Assembly (NCBI GenBank): GCA_945868555.1 | Contig: CAMBMC010000039.1 | Location: 1 to 13,112 of the forward strand | Origin: Chitinophaga pinensis | GTDB taxonomy: Bacteria > Bacteroidota > Bacteroidia > Flavobacteriales_D > Crocinitomicaceae | Direction: 5' to 3' | DNA: 13,112 bases | Shown: piece after piece, positions 1 through 6,692 of the stretch | Layout of the letters: each line of letters begins with the position of its first letter | How positions within the stretch are numbered: the stretch's first letter is position 1 | Program-made: the position numbers and the translations under genes | The notes under the pieces: model-generated | The model's input: the letters and a program-made list of their open reading frames with translations, nothing else | What the model was told of the DNA's origin: nothing | The model's database searches: none

Positions 1-755
1 CCACCATGAACAAGGTAGGGTGAAAAAAGCATTACTTCATTTTCTTCAGGATTCGGGCGGATCAATAAAGGAATTTCATTGCGAATTGATATAACACAGG
101 GAACAGTGTAGCTTGTGCCATTCAAAATAGCCCCTTCTGCTGTGCGTTCAATTTCCGATTCTTTCAATAGATGACTCCCCGGCACTAAGCCAAGTGCACT
201 CTGTGCATTACTTCCACAAATAGGAGCATAAATATTCACCGCATCACGCAGACGATCGAGCCAAACGTCTCTGTGTGGAGGATTGTTGTCTTGAAAATTT
301 TGAGGGCGAACAATGCGAACAAAAAAATTGTTCATATCCACATGTTTTGCTTTTGTTGTCACCTTTTTACCAATGATTTCTGATATGCGTGCTGTCACCA
401 GGTCAATATGCACCGGAAATTTAGAGACGTTCCAACCCGATTGAATTAACTTAGCGACTCTTAAGTGCAACGCATTGTCAACATACAAATGGTATTTCTC
501 CAATTCAAAATCCTTGTCAACTTGACCGCCAGCTTCTTGTATTATTTCTGAAATCAATGTTTTGATTCCAGATTTGATTTGAATAAAATCATCAAAATTT
601 AAGAATCGTTCAATGTTAAATCCTACCTCATTCCAAGGCGTGTTTTCAATTAAATTTTCATCCTGAAGCAACAGAATTTCTTCAGAACCAACGAGGGTAT
701 CACCCTCTAAATCTAAGGAAATTACATGCTCACCTAATTTGTAATTTACAGTCAT
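1..755 (-). CDS. Phytanoyl-CoA dioxygenase-like Fe(II)/2-oxoglutarate oxygenase, C-terminus cut by window edge
   Basis: Reading from the ATG at 755 down to base 1 gives 251 uninterrupted codons with no stop, so the gene is partial at its 3' end. An HxD iron-binding motif is visible (H161-R162-D163, in NPPHRDVW) and is followed by a VPGSH segment (191-195). The last residues before the edge are SPYLVHGG, where H250 fits the distal iron-ligand histidine. This order matches the PhyH family of cupin-fold dioxygenases, which couple 2-oxoglutarate decarboxylation to hydroxylation of a small molecule or lipid. The expected 2-oxoglutarate-binding Arg would lie beyond the edge. The ATG overlaps the stop of the upstream glycosyltransferase gene as ATGA (752-755), so it is the last visible gene of the polysaccharide operon. 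By context it may hydroxylate a sugar, N-acyl group or lipid precursor; that is inference. The family call is fairly secure; the substrate is unknown. Confidence 0.75.
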   Translation of the reverse strand, partial: MTVNYKLGEHVISLDLEGDTLVGSEEILLLQDENLIENTPWNEVGFNIERFLNFDDFIQIKSGIKTLISEIIQEAGGQVDKDFELEKYHLYVDNALHLRVAKLIQSGWNVSKFPVHIDLVTARISEIIGKKVTTKAKHVDMNNFFVRIVRPQNFQDNNPPHRDVWLDRLRDAVNIYAPICGSNAQSALGLVPGSHLLKESEIERTAEGAILNGTSYTVPCVISIRNEIPLLIRPNPEENEVMLFSPYLVHG

Positions 756-1915
756 TTTTTCGATTTTTCTGAGTATTCGAGAGAGGAATAAAGTTCTTCC
801 ATTACTTGAATGTTCTTGTCAATGTTGTAATGTTCATCTGTGTACAAGAATTGTTGGTTTGCCAAATTTTTTGCCACTTCAGTTTGAGTAAGTACCTCAA
901 CACTTTTATTAGCAAAATCATTCAACGAATTAAACATGGGAAAGAAAGGATAGGATTTGGCGTGTTCATTTTTTCCAAAATTCCAGAACAACTGAGGGAT
1001 TTTAACCGTACTGATATCAAACCCAACCCATCCTCCAGGTAATCCGTGATATCCGTGAAGCCAAACCAAATCTAAATTGTCTTGCAATGCAGTGCTTGTA
1101 ACGCTTTCTTGATGTCCTCTAAAAAACACCTTATTCTGCAGATTTAATTGATTTACGTAGCGGCTAACCCCCTCTTTTTCAGGGTCACCACTGCCATATA
1201 TGTGAAATTCTGCATTCGGAATTTGATCCAAAACAAGTTGAAAAGCATAAATGAATGGATCCAACGGCTTGGCTTGAGTTAATCGTGTGAAGATTCCAAT
1301 TTTAGGAGATGTTGATTTCAGATACGCATCCTTATTAGGGGTATTCTCAAATTTGAAATTCAAATTAAAATACGTGTGTTTGAATGTTGAGAATTCCGAA
1401 AGCTCCGATTCAATTTGTCCATTGTGAAAACCTGAAACAAAATGAAAAACTTCCTCTTTTGGAAAAGAGGCATAAGCTTGTTTCACTTGATATTTGGAAT
1501 TTTGGATATGAATGAGCAATTTTCTCCTGTTTTCAGGGGTAAGGTATTTGTAGATTTCCTTAAAATTATACTCACCCATGACTGAAATAGAGTCGAATTC
1601 ATCGAAAAAAGACCTAATTCTTATCCTTTCATCGGCATAGGGCGTTCGAAACAAACGCTTTTTAATTTTCTGACTAAATGTCGGCACCGTAAGTTGGTTG
1701 ATTTCATCGATAAAATGAATTTTGGTGCCCAATTCAAGATGTTTCAAGTAATAATAATCCGTAAACCGATTACTCGAATTGAGCGGTAGAAGACAGAGTA
1801 TTTCAACAGAAAATTTTTCCTTGTTGAGACTTCGATCCAATTCATAGGTGAATCGTTGTGTACCGGCCTGGTAAAATTCAGAAACAACAAATAATACCTT
1901 TACCTTATTTTGCAT
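752..1915 (-). CDS. GT-B glycosyltransferase (GT4-like), probable surface-polysaccharide sugar transferase
   Basis: A 387-residue cytosolic protein. The N-terminus (KVKVLFVVSEFYQAGTQRFTYEL, residues 4-26) resembles the first Rossmann strand and glycine turn of GT4 enzymes. The C-terminal half has the typical donor-domain run: KIGIFTRLTQAKPLD (205-219), a predicted helix, AEFHIYGSGD (235-244) and NKVFFRGHQ (261-269). GT4 enzymes move a sugar from a nucleotide donor to a growing glycan with retention of configuration. The usual EX7E donor-phosphate motif is not intact: the matching stretch HGYHGLPGGWVGFD (287-300) has His and Gly where the two glutamates are expected. The gene overlaps the aminotransferase gene by 11 bases (1905-1915) and the dioxygenase gene by 4. 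In context it probably adds a sugar to the exported glycan. Donor and linkage cannot be read from the sequence. Confidence 0.8.
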   Translation of the reverse strand: MQNKVKVLFVVSEFYQAGTQRFTYELDRSLNKEKFSVEILCLLPLNSSNRFTDYYYLKHLELGTKIHFIDEINQLTVPTFSQKIKKRLFRTPYADERIRIRSFFDEFDSISVMGEYNFKEIYKYLTPENRRKLLIHIQNSKYQVKQAYASFPKEEVFHFVSGFHNGQIESELSEFSTFKHTYFNLNFKFENTPNKDAYLKSTSPKIGIFTRLTQAKPLDPFIYAFQLVLDQIPNAEFHIYGSGDPEKEGVSRYVNQLNLQNKVFFRGHQESVTSTALQDNLDLVWLHGYHGLPGGWVGFDISTVKIPQLFWNFGKNEHAKSYPFFPMFNSLNDFANKSVEVLTQTEVAKNLANQQFLYTDEHYNIDKNIQVMEELYSSLEYSEKSKK

Positions 1916-3038
1916 CGAAATAGTCTATGATGGTGTTGCAAATTAAATGAATTTCATCGTGGGTTAGCTCATAATAAAAGGGTAAACGAACAAGCGTATC
2001 TGAAAAATGATCACAATTTTCGAGTGTTCTTCCATCATGTTTACTTGTGAAATATGGACTCTTGTGCAAACTTAAGTAATGAAAAACGGCCAAAATACTT
2101 TTGCTGCGCAAGAATTCAATGAGCTTGGTTCTTTCATCTAAATTTGGCAGGATCAGTGCGAATAAATGGCCATTATTCGTTTTGCCTTCTGTACATTCGA
2201 GCAAGGTGAAGTAATTTTTATCGGAAAGTGGTTTGAGCTTCTCATAAAAGGCATTCCAATGCGCAATTCGCTTTGCTTGTATTTTGTCAATATTCTCCAA
2301 TTGGGCAAATAGAAACGCCGCTATGATATCAGATGGCAAAAAAGAGGAACCAATATCCATCCATCCGTACTTGTCTACCTCACCGCGATAAAATTGGCTT
2401 CTATTTGTGCCTTTCTCTCGAATGATTTCTGCTCGCTGTGCAAAACGCTCATCATTGATCACCAACATACCACCTTCACCTGAGATAATATTTTTTGTTT
2501 CGTGAAACGAGAAAGCCGCCAAGTGTCCAAAACTCCCCAATGGTTTCCCTTTGTAAAATGAATCAATCGCTTGGGCTGCATCCTCAATGACAAAAATGTT
2601 GTATTTCTTCGCCAAAGACATTATTTCGTCCATATCGCAGGCAACTCCGCCGTAGTGTACAGGAACAATTGCCTTTGTTTTAGACGTGATTAAGGCCTCT
2701 ATTTTCTCAACATCGATATTTGGGTGGTCTGGCAGTGAATCTGCAAATACAATTTTTGCGCCTCTTAAGACAAAAGCATTCGCCGTTGAAACGAAGGTAT
2801 ACGAAGGCATAATTACTTCATCTCCTGCTTGAATATCAATCAGGATAGCTGCCATTTCCAAGGCATCCGTGCAGGAAGTTGTCAATAAACATTTATGAAA
2901 TCCGTATTTGTCTTCAAAGAATGTGTGACATTTCTTGGTGAACATTCCGTCACCTGAAATTTTCATCGAAGAAACAGCTTCCTCAATATATTTCGTTTCG
3001 TTCCCCGTTAAATAAGGTTTGTTAAATGGGATCTTCAT
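1905..3038 (-). CDS. rffA: dTDP-4-amino-4,6-dideoxygalactose transaminase (WecE/RffA type, PLP-dependent)
   Basis: A 377-residue DegT/DnrJ/EryC1/StrS-family aminotransferase, full length for the WecE/RffA group (about 376 residues). Long stretches match the remembered E. coli WecE sequence: GDEVIMPSYTFVSTANAFVLRGAKIVF (72-98), VPVHYGGVACDMD (125-137), FSFHETKN (176-183) and REKGTNRSQFYRGEVDKY. The PLP Schiff-base lysine should be K182 in HETKN, with D153 (EDAAQ) contacting the PLP ring nitrogen. The family converts dTDP-4-keto-6-deoxyglucose to dTDP-4-amino-4,6-dideoxygalactose (dTDP-Fuc4N) using glutamate. The ATG overlaps the stop of the upstream acyltransferase gene as ATGA (3035-3038), so transamination and N-acylation are translationally linked. 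RmlA/RmlB, needed to make the keto-sugar, are not in the window. A product epimer such as dTDP-Qui4N cannot be fully excluded. Confidence 0.93.
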   Translation of the reverse strand: MKIPFNKPYLTGNETKYIEEAVSSMKISGDGMFTKKCHTFFEDKYGFHKCLLTTSCTDALEMAAILIDIQAGDEVIMPSYTFVSTANAFVLRGAKIVFADSLPDHPNIDVEKIEALITSKTKAIVPVHYGGVACDMDEIMSLAKKYNIFVIEDAAQAIDSFYKGKPLGSFGHLAAFSFHETKNIISGEGGMLVINDERFAQRAEIIREKGTNRSQFYRGEVDKYGWMDIGSSFLPSDIIAAFLFAQLENIDKIQAKRIAHWNAFYEKLKPLSDKNYFTLLECTEGKTNNGHLFALILPNLDERTKLIEFLRSKSILAVFHYLSLHKSPYFTSKHDGRTLENCDHFSDTLVRLPFYYELTHDEIHLICNTIIDYFDAK

Positions 3039-3670
3039 GAGTTCATTTTTCTAGCTGGAATACCAATGTAAACACCACTTTCGTTCAGGTTATTGACTAC
3101 AACTGCGCCAGCGCCAGTTTTCACATCATTCGTTATTGTAATGTTATCGGAAACAATGGTGCCAATGCCTAAAGTTATGTTTTTACCAAGATTACAAAAT
3201 CCAGCAATTTTTACACCAGGCGAAAATATGGAATTGGATGCTATTTTGGAATCATGTGCTATAATACAACCGTTGTAAAAAAGACAATTGTTGCCGATTT
3301 TTACATGCATATCTAAAGTGCAACCAGGGAAAATGACCGTTCCCTTGCCAATGGTAACGGTTTTGTCTATGTAAGAACTTGAATGAATGATGGATCCAAA
3401 TGGAATATCCATCTGGAAACGCTCAAATAAGTCATCTCGAAACGAAATATGTTTGTATCCGATACCTATGATTATTTCATCGAACAATTTATCTTTAAAG
3501 GCCTTCTGAATATCCTCAATGCCACCTAAAATCGGGATATTCCTGACGCAACTGCCTTTCGGTTTAAAATCATCAAAAAATCCTGAAATTTGATACAGAT
3601 GTTGATCGGCGGCCAAATGTGCAAGTTGGCAAGCTAAATCCTCGGAACCAATTATTGCTAGACGCTTCAT
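3035..3670 (-). CDS. NeuD/PglD-like left-handed beta-helix sugar acyltransferase
   Basis: A 211-residue two-domain protein. Residues 1 to about 95 form a Rossmann-like N-terminal domain (KRLAIIGSEDLACQLAHLA, then FFDDFKPKG and LGGIEDI). Residues 100-205 carry hexapeptide repeats of a left-handed beta-helix (IDKTVTIGKGTVIFPGCTLD, VKIGNNCLFYNGCIIAHDSKIASNS, LGKNITLGIGTIV), and the protein ends with the IGIPARKM motif common to hexapeptide acyltransferases. H139 in IIAHDSKI fits the catalytic base position of PglD-type N-acetyltransferases. The family acylates amino groups on nucleotide-activated amino-sugars using acetyl-CoA. Lying directly upstream of the WecE-type aminotransferase with an ATGA overlap, and overlapping the WbqC gene at 3667-3670, it most likely N-acylates the 4-amino-dideoxyhexose. 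The N-terminal glycine motif is not the usual GxGGH, so details of donor-sugar binding may differ. The acyl group could be acetyl or something larger. Confidence 0.85.
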   Translation of the reverse strand: MKRLAIIGSEDLACQLAHLAADQHLYQISGFFDDFKPKGSCVRNIPILGGIEDIQKAFKDKLFDEIIIGIGYKHISFRDDLFERFQMDIPFGSIIHSSSYIDKTVTIGKGTVIFPGCTLDMHVKIGNNCLFYNGCIIAHDSKIASNSIFSPGVKIAGFCNLGKNITLGIGTIVSDNITITNDVKTGAGAVVVNNLNESGVYIGIPARKMNS

Positions 3671-4353
3671 AAATCTTTCAAGTAAAGTTTAGCGTTTGGT
3701 CCTTCATTAAAAATAAGATCTAAAATGGTTACCTCGTGTGTGAAGGGTCCGAATAGTTGCGAATATAAAGGATATCCCGAATAATTCATCCATTCAATAG
3801 AAATAGATTCAGTTTGGAATTTATCTTCATCAATGTAATTTTTCGCAGATGGACCTGAGATGTAGTGAGTTCCATTCAGTTTCTTGACCGCATCAATCAA
3901 ACGGTCATTTTTATCACCGGATAATTTCAATGATTTTGAATCGATGATTTCCGATTTTATATCTAGAATGGAATTAATTTTCTTAATGAAAAGTAAATTT
4001 ATTTCCGAAAGATTGTCCGTATTGAGTGATGAATAAAATGATTTAAAATCAGCTTCGTAATCTTTGAAATAGGGTGCTTTCGCATAATTACATACAAGCG
4101 TGTTCCAATGCTTTTTATGCCAATTATTTTGAGTTACTGTGGTTTCATCAATTCTTTGTTGCAATGATTTTTGAGACACCGGAATGGTTAACCAATCCGT
4201 GCCATTTGCCGTTTTAATTAAATTTCTGTTTCGCCAATCGTTCTTGGTGTATTGCACTTCATCATAAATCACGAACACGTCAGCATGTCGAATGATATCG
4301 AAGTATCCTTTCCAAGGGATATAATTCGATTGAAGAATTGCTATCTTTTTCAT
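3667..4353 (-). CDS. WbqC family protein
   Basis: A 228-residue protein when started at the ATG at 4353. This start makes an ATGA overlap with the transporter ATPase gene and begins MKKIAILQSNYIPWKGYFD, the usual N-terminus of WbqC proteins. An in-frame GTG four codons upstream (4365) is less likely. Signature blocks are QSNYIPWKGYFDII (8-21), DVFVIYDEVQYTKNDWRNRNLIK (25-47) and WLTIPVS (54-60), followed by NWHKKHW. No signal peptide or membrane segment is seen, so it should be cytosolic. WbqC genes are frequent in O-antigen and other glycan clusters, often beside sugar aminotransferases and acyltransferases as here. Their biochemical role is not well defined to my knowledge. Context supports a part in making or modifying the amino-dideoxyhexose. 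Confidence 0.88.
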   Translation of the reverse strand: MKKIAILQSNYIPWKGYFDIIRHADVFVIYDEVQYTKNDWRNRNLIKTANGTDWLTIPVSQKSLQQRIDETTVTQNNWHKKHWNTLVCNYAKAPYFKDYEADFKSFYSSLNTDNLSEINLLFIKKINSILDIKSEIIDSKSLKLSGDKNDRLIDAVKKLNGTHYISGPSAKNYIDEDKFQTESISIEWMNYSGYPLYSQLFGPFTHEVTILDLIFNEGPNAKLYLKDL

Positions 4354-5585
4354 GAAAGAATCCACTTTAATTTAGGCCGAACGGCTCCATTTACCTTTCC
4401 GAAATAAGCGTAATTTCTTTGCCGATCGATAATTTCGAAGTGAACAATTTCATTGATTGAATACAATGGGCGTAAATCAGGTGTTTGAAGGTATAGCGTA
4501 AGTGTATAGGTACCATCATTCATCAAATCAGCGGGGATAATGCAGCGTCCAGCACAAATGCCATTTGCAGATTCAAGCGTGTTTCCAGCACCAAACACAA
4601 TCTCTTCATTCATGTCGATGATGTCAAAAGCCAAATTTAGGGAAGAAAATTCAGTCAAATTCCAAAAAGAAAAGTTGATCTCAATTTCATCCGTGATACT
4701 CGGTAATTCTGGATTAATCCCAACCGATTGAATTCGAACATGTTCATTCCCAGGGGCGAGGAGAGGATCTTGAAAAGTTACGCTCGGCTTTAATTCGGAC
4801 GCATTGGATTTTAAGTAATATTCCACTGTTTCATCTGCTGATCCACTGAAAGCTACTTTACCTCTATGCATGAGAATTCCCGCTGTGCATAGCGATTTGA
4901 CGGCAACTAAATTGTGACTTACGAAAATTACTGTTCTGCCTTGCCCAGCGACATCTTTCATTTTTCCAAGGCACTTTTTCTGAAACTCAGCGTCACCAAC
5001 CGCCAAAACTTCGTCAACAATCAAGATTTCTGGTTCTAGATGAGCAGCAACAGCAAAGGCCAATCGAACATACATTCCTGAGGAATATCTTTTTACGGGT
5101 GTATCAATGTATTTCTCAACTCCAGAAAAGGAAACAATTTCATCAAACTTAGATTCAATTTCTGATTTGGTCATGCCCAAAATGGCTCCATTCAGGAAAA
5201 TGTTCTCTCGGCCTGTTAATTCGGGATGGAAACCGGTGCCCACTTCAAGCAATGAAGCTACTCTTCCATTGATTTTAATGCACCCTTTTGATGGAGAGGT
5301 CACCTTAGACAAAATTTTAAGCAAGGTACTTTTGCCTGCTCCATTTTTTCCAATAATTCCTAATACTTCACCTTTTTTGACTTCAAAATTTATGTCTTGA
5401 AGAGCCCAAACATATTGAGAATCCTCGCTCTTTTCTCGCGCATTTTCTATCGTGACCTTTTCATACGGGTCCTCTTTTCCAAACAATCGATGAATCCATC
5501 TATTCAAGTCATGCGACAAAGTGCCTGTACTTACTTGACCAAGTTGGTATTGTTTGTAAAGTTGTTCAACTTTGATGACGTTCAT
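4350..5585 (-). CDS. wzt: Polysaccharide ABC exporter ATP-binding subunit with C-terminal Wzt-like domain
   Basis: A 411-residue cytoplasmic ATPase that powers export of a lipid-linked polysaccharide with the neighbouring permease. The nucleotide-binding domain has Walker A GKNGAGKS (79-86), the ABC signature YSSGM (167-171), Walker B ILIVDE (187-192) and the switch histidine H224 in FVSHN. Before the core there is an extended segment (about residues 18-60) common in this exporter class. Residues from about 262 to 411 form an extra beta-rich domain (SVTFQDPLLAPGNEHVRIQSVGINPE...) matching the Wzt C-terminal type, which in O9a-like systems recognises the glycan's modified non-reducing end. That suggests the chain is finished before export. 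It lies 21 bases downstream of the permease gene and overlaps the WbqC gene as ATGA (4350-4353). The ATPase call is secure; glycan recognition by the tail is inferred from the family. Confidence 0.93.
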   Translation of the reverse strand: MNVIKVEQLYKQYQLGQVSTGTLSHDLNRWIHRLFGKEDPYEKVTIENAREKSEDSQYVWALQDINFEVKKGEVLGIIGKNGAGKSTLLKILSKVTSPSKGCIKINGRVASLLEVGTGFHPELTGRENIFLNGAILGMTKSEIESKFDEIVSFSGVEKYIDTPVKRYSSGMYVRLAFAVAAHLEPEILIVDEVLAVGDAEFQKKCLGKMKDVAGQGRTVIFVSHNLVAVKSLCTAGILMHRGKVAFSGSADETVEYYLKSNASELKPSVTFQDPLLAPGNEHVRIQSVGINPELPSITDEIEINFSFWNLTEFSSLNLAFDIIDMNEEIVFGAGNTLESANGICAGRCIIPADLMNDGTYTLTLYLQTPDLRPLYSINEIVHFEIIDRQRNYAYFGKVNGAVRPKLKWILS

Positions 5586-5606
5586 ACTCTTTCCAAAGTT
5601 TAGTTG

Positions 5607-6461
5607 TTAGACCGTATCCATGAAGTTTTTTTCAACTCGATTGAAAATAATCACGCCAAAAAATAAAACAACAATGCTGAATGCTGCAGCATAAACTAAT
5701 CCAAGGGCATCAAATGACCCTTCACTGAAACATCCGTAGCGGAAATTTTCAATCAAAGGACTTAATGGGTTAAAAGAGATGATGGTGTGCAGTTTTCCAG
5801 AAGTGAAACTTAAGGGATAAATCACCGGTGTAGCATACATTAGTAATTGAATCCCGAATGTGAGTAGAAATGATAAATCCCTGTATTTTGTGGTTAACGA
5901 AGAAAAAATGATGCCCAAACCTAGTCCCATAATTGCCATAATCAGAACATAAACTGGAAAAAGAAATAGGGAAATGTTCGGTGCAAAGGAAGCACCATTT
6001 AATTGAGTCTGATAAATCACAATAGCGATAAGAAGAACCAACTGAATGAATAGTTTTATAAGATTTGAAATAACAATTGAAATGGGTGTTGCCAATCGCG
6101 GAAAATACACTTTACCAAATATTGAAGCATTGGCGATAAATGTATTTGATGTTTTATTCAAACAATCTGAAAAATAATTCCACAAGGTAATTCCCGTTAA
6201 GTAAAACAGGATTGGATCAATTGAATCAGTGGGAATTTTCGCAATTCTACTAAAAACAACGAAGAAGATTAACGTGGTAAAAACAGGTTGAATAATGAGC
6301 CAAATTGGCCCCAAAATGGTTTGTTTGTAAACGGAGACAAAATCCCTTCGAACAAACAATAAAATCAAATCTTTATATCGATAAAGTTCCCTTAAATTGA
6401 CATCTAACCAATTGCGTTTTGGATGAATGATTTCTGTCCAAGTTTCTTTTTTGATTGACAT
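5607..6461 (-). CDS. wzm: ABC-2 type polysaccharide export permease (Wzm/TagG-like)
   Basis: A 284-residue inner-membrane protein of normal length for this family. About six hydrophobic helices are visible near residues 50-70, 84-102, 125-150, 165-190, 197-217 and 253-275. An amphipathic N-terminus comes first, including LYRYKDLILLFVRRDF, which is characteristic of ABC-2 polysaccharide permeases. Other family marks are LGPIWLIIQPV (50-60), YFPRLATPIS (119-128), NPLSPLIENFR (231-241) and the C-terminal RVEKNFMDTV. Two copies would form the channel through which an undecaprenyl-linked glycan crosses the inner membrane. It is the first gene of the leftward operon. The start ATG at 6461 is preceded by an in-frame TAA, so no earlier start in the adjacent codons is possible. 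A candidate promoter lies about 45 bases upstream. Confidence 0.93.
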   Translation of the reverse strand: MSIKKETWTEIIHPKRNWLDVNLRELYRYKDLILLFVRRDFVSVYKQTILGPIWLIIQPVFTTLIFFVVFSRIAKIPTDSIDPILFYLTGITLWNYFSDCLNKTSNTFIANASIFGKVYFPRLATPISIVISNLIKLFIQLVLLIAIVIYQTQLNGASFAPNISLFLFPVYVLIMAIMGLGLGIIFSSLTTKYRDLSFLLTFGIQLLMYATPVIYPLSFTSGKLHTIISFNPLSPLIENFRYGCFSEGSFDALGLVYAAAFSIVVLFFGVIIFNRVEKNFMDTV

Positions 6462-6692
6462 AAGTTACATTCGGATACAATTATGACCATTAGTCCTCCA
6501 AAAGCAAATTTATGTTTTTTTTAGAACAATTGGGATTAATCTTGATAATCGACTTGATAAAATCAATATTAAGTTTCATTAATTTTTCCTAATAACTAAG
6601 CGAACTTAAAGCGAATCAGTGGATTAAAAAAAAAGCAAATTTTCAATTTTTGATTGTACATTTACTGATTGAACACTGAAATTAATTTGTTT
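6462..6692. other. Divergent AT-rich intergenic region between operon and adhesin gene
   Basis: About 230 bases with no supportable gene, separating the leftward polysaccharide operon from the rightward secreted-protein gene. It is strongly AT-rich with several A and T runs, for example a nine-A run near 6625-6634. Promoters for both directions should lie here. Only the leftward one has a good motif match. On the plus strand the nearest match is TACATTTA (6657-6664), which lacks the final G of TAnnTTTG and has no clear partner box. Confidence 0.6.
6505..6529 (-). promoter_or_regulatory. Candidate Bacteroidota-type promoter for the polysaccharide operon
   Basis: The minus strand reads TAAATTTG at 6512-6505, an exact match to the TAnnTTTG -7 element used by the primary sigma factor of Bacteroidota. 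A TTG lies upstream at 6529-6527, but only 14 bases separate the two, shorter than the usual 17-23. The -33 assignment is therefore weak. Transcription would begin near 6498, leaving a leader of about 35-40 bases before the permease ATG at 6461. Confidence 0.4.

Noticed and set aside
806..1042. Plus-strand open frame opposite the glycosyltransferase
   Set aside because: It is antisense to a well-supported gene, has no recognisable domain and no promoter or spacing that suggests a gene.
3667..4365. Upstream GTG start for the WbqC gene
   Set aside because: The ATG at 4353 forms the ATGA overlap seen at the other junctions and gives the normal family N-terminus; the four extra residues do not match it.
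6657..6664. TACATTTA as a rightward -7 promoter element for the adhesin
   Set aside because: It lacks the final G of TAnnTTTG and no TTTG or TTG is found at suitable distance upstream.
6669..6692. TTG start for the adhesin gene
   Set aside because: It adds eight residues before a good signal peptide, while ATG codons at 6693 and 6702 place the charged N-region correctly.
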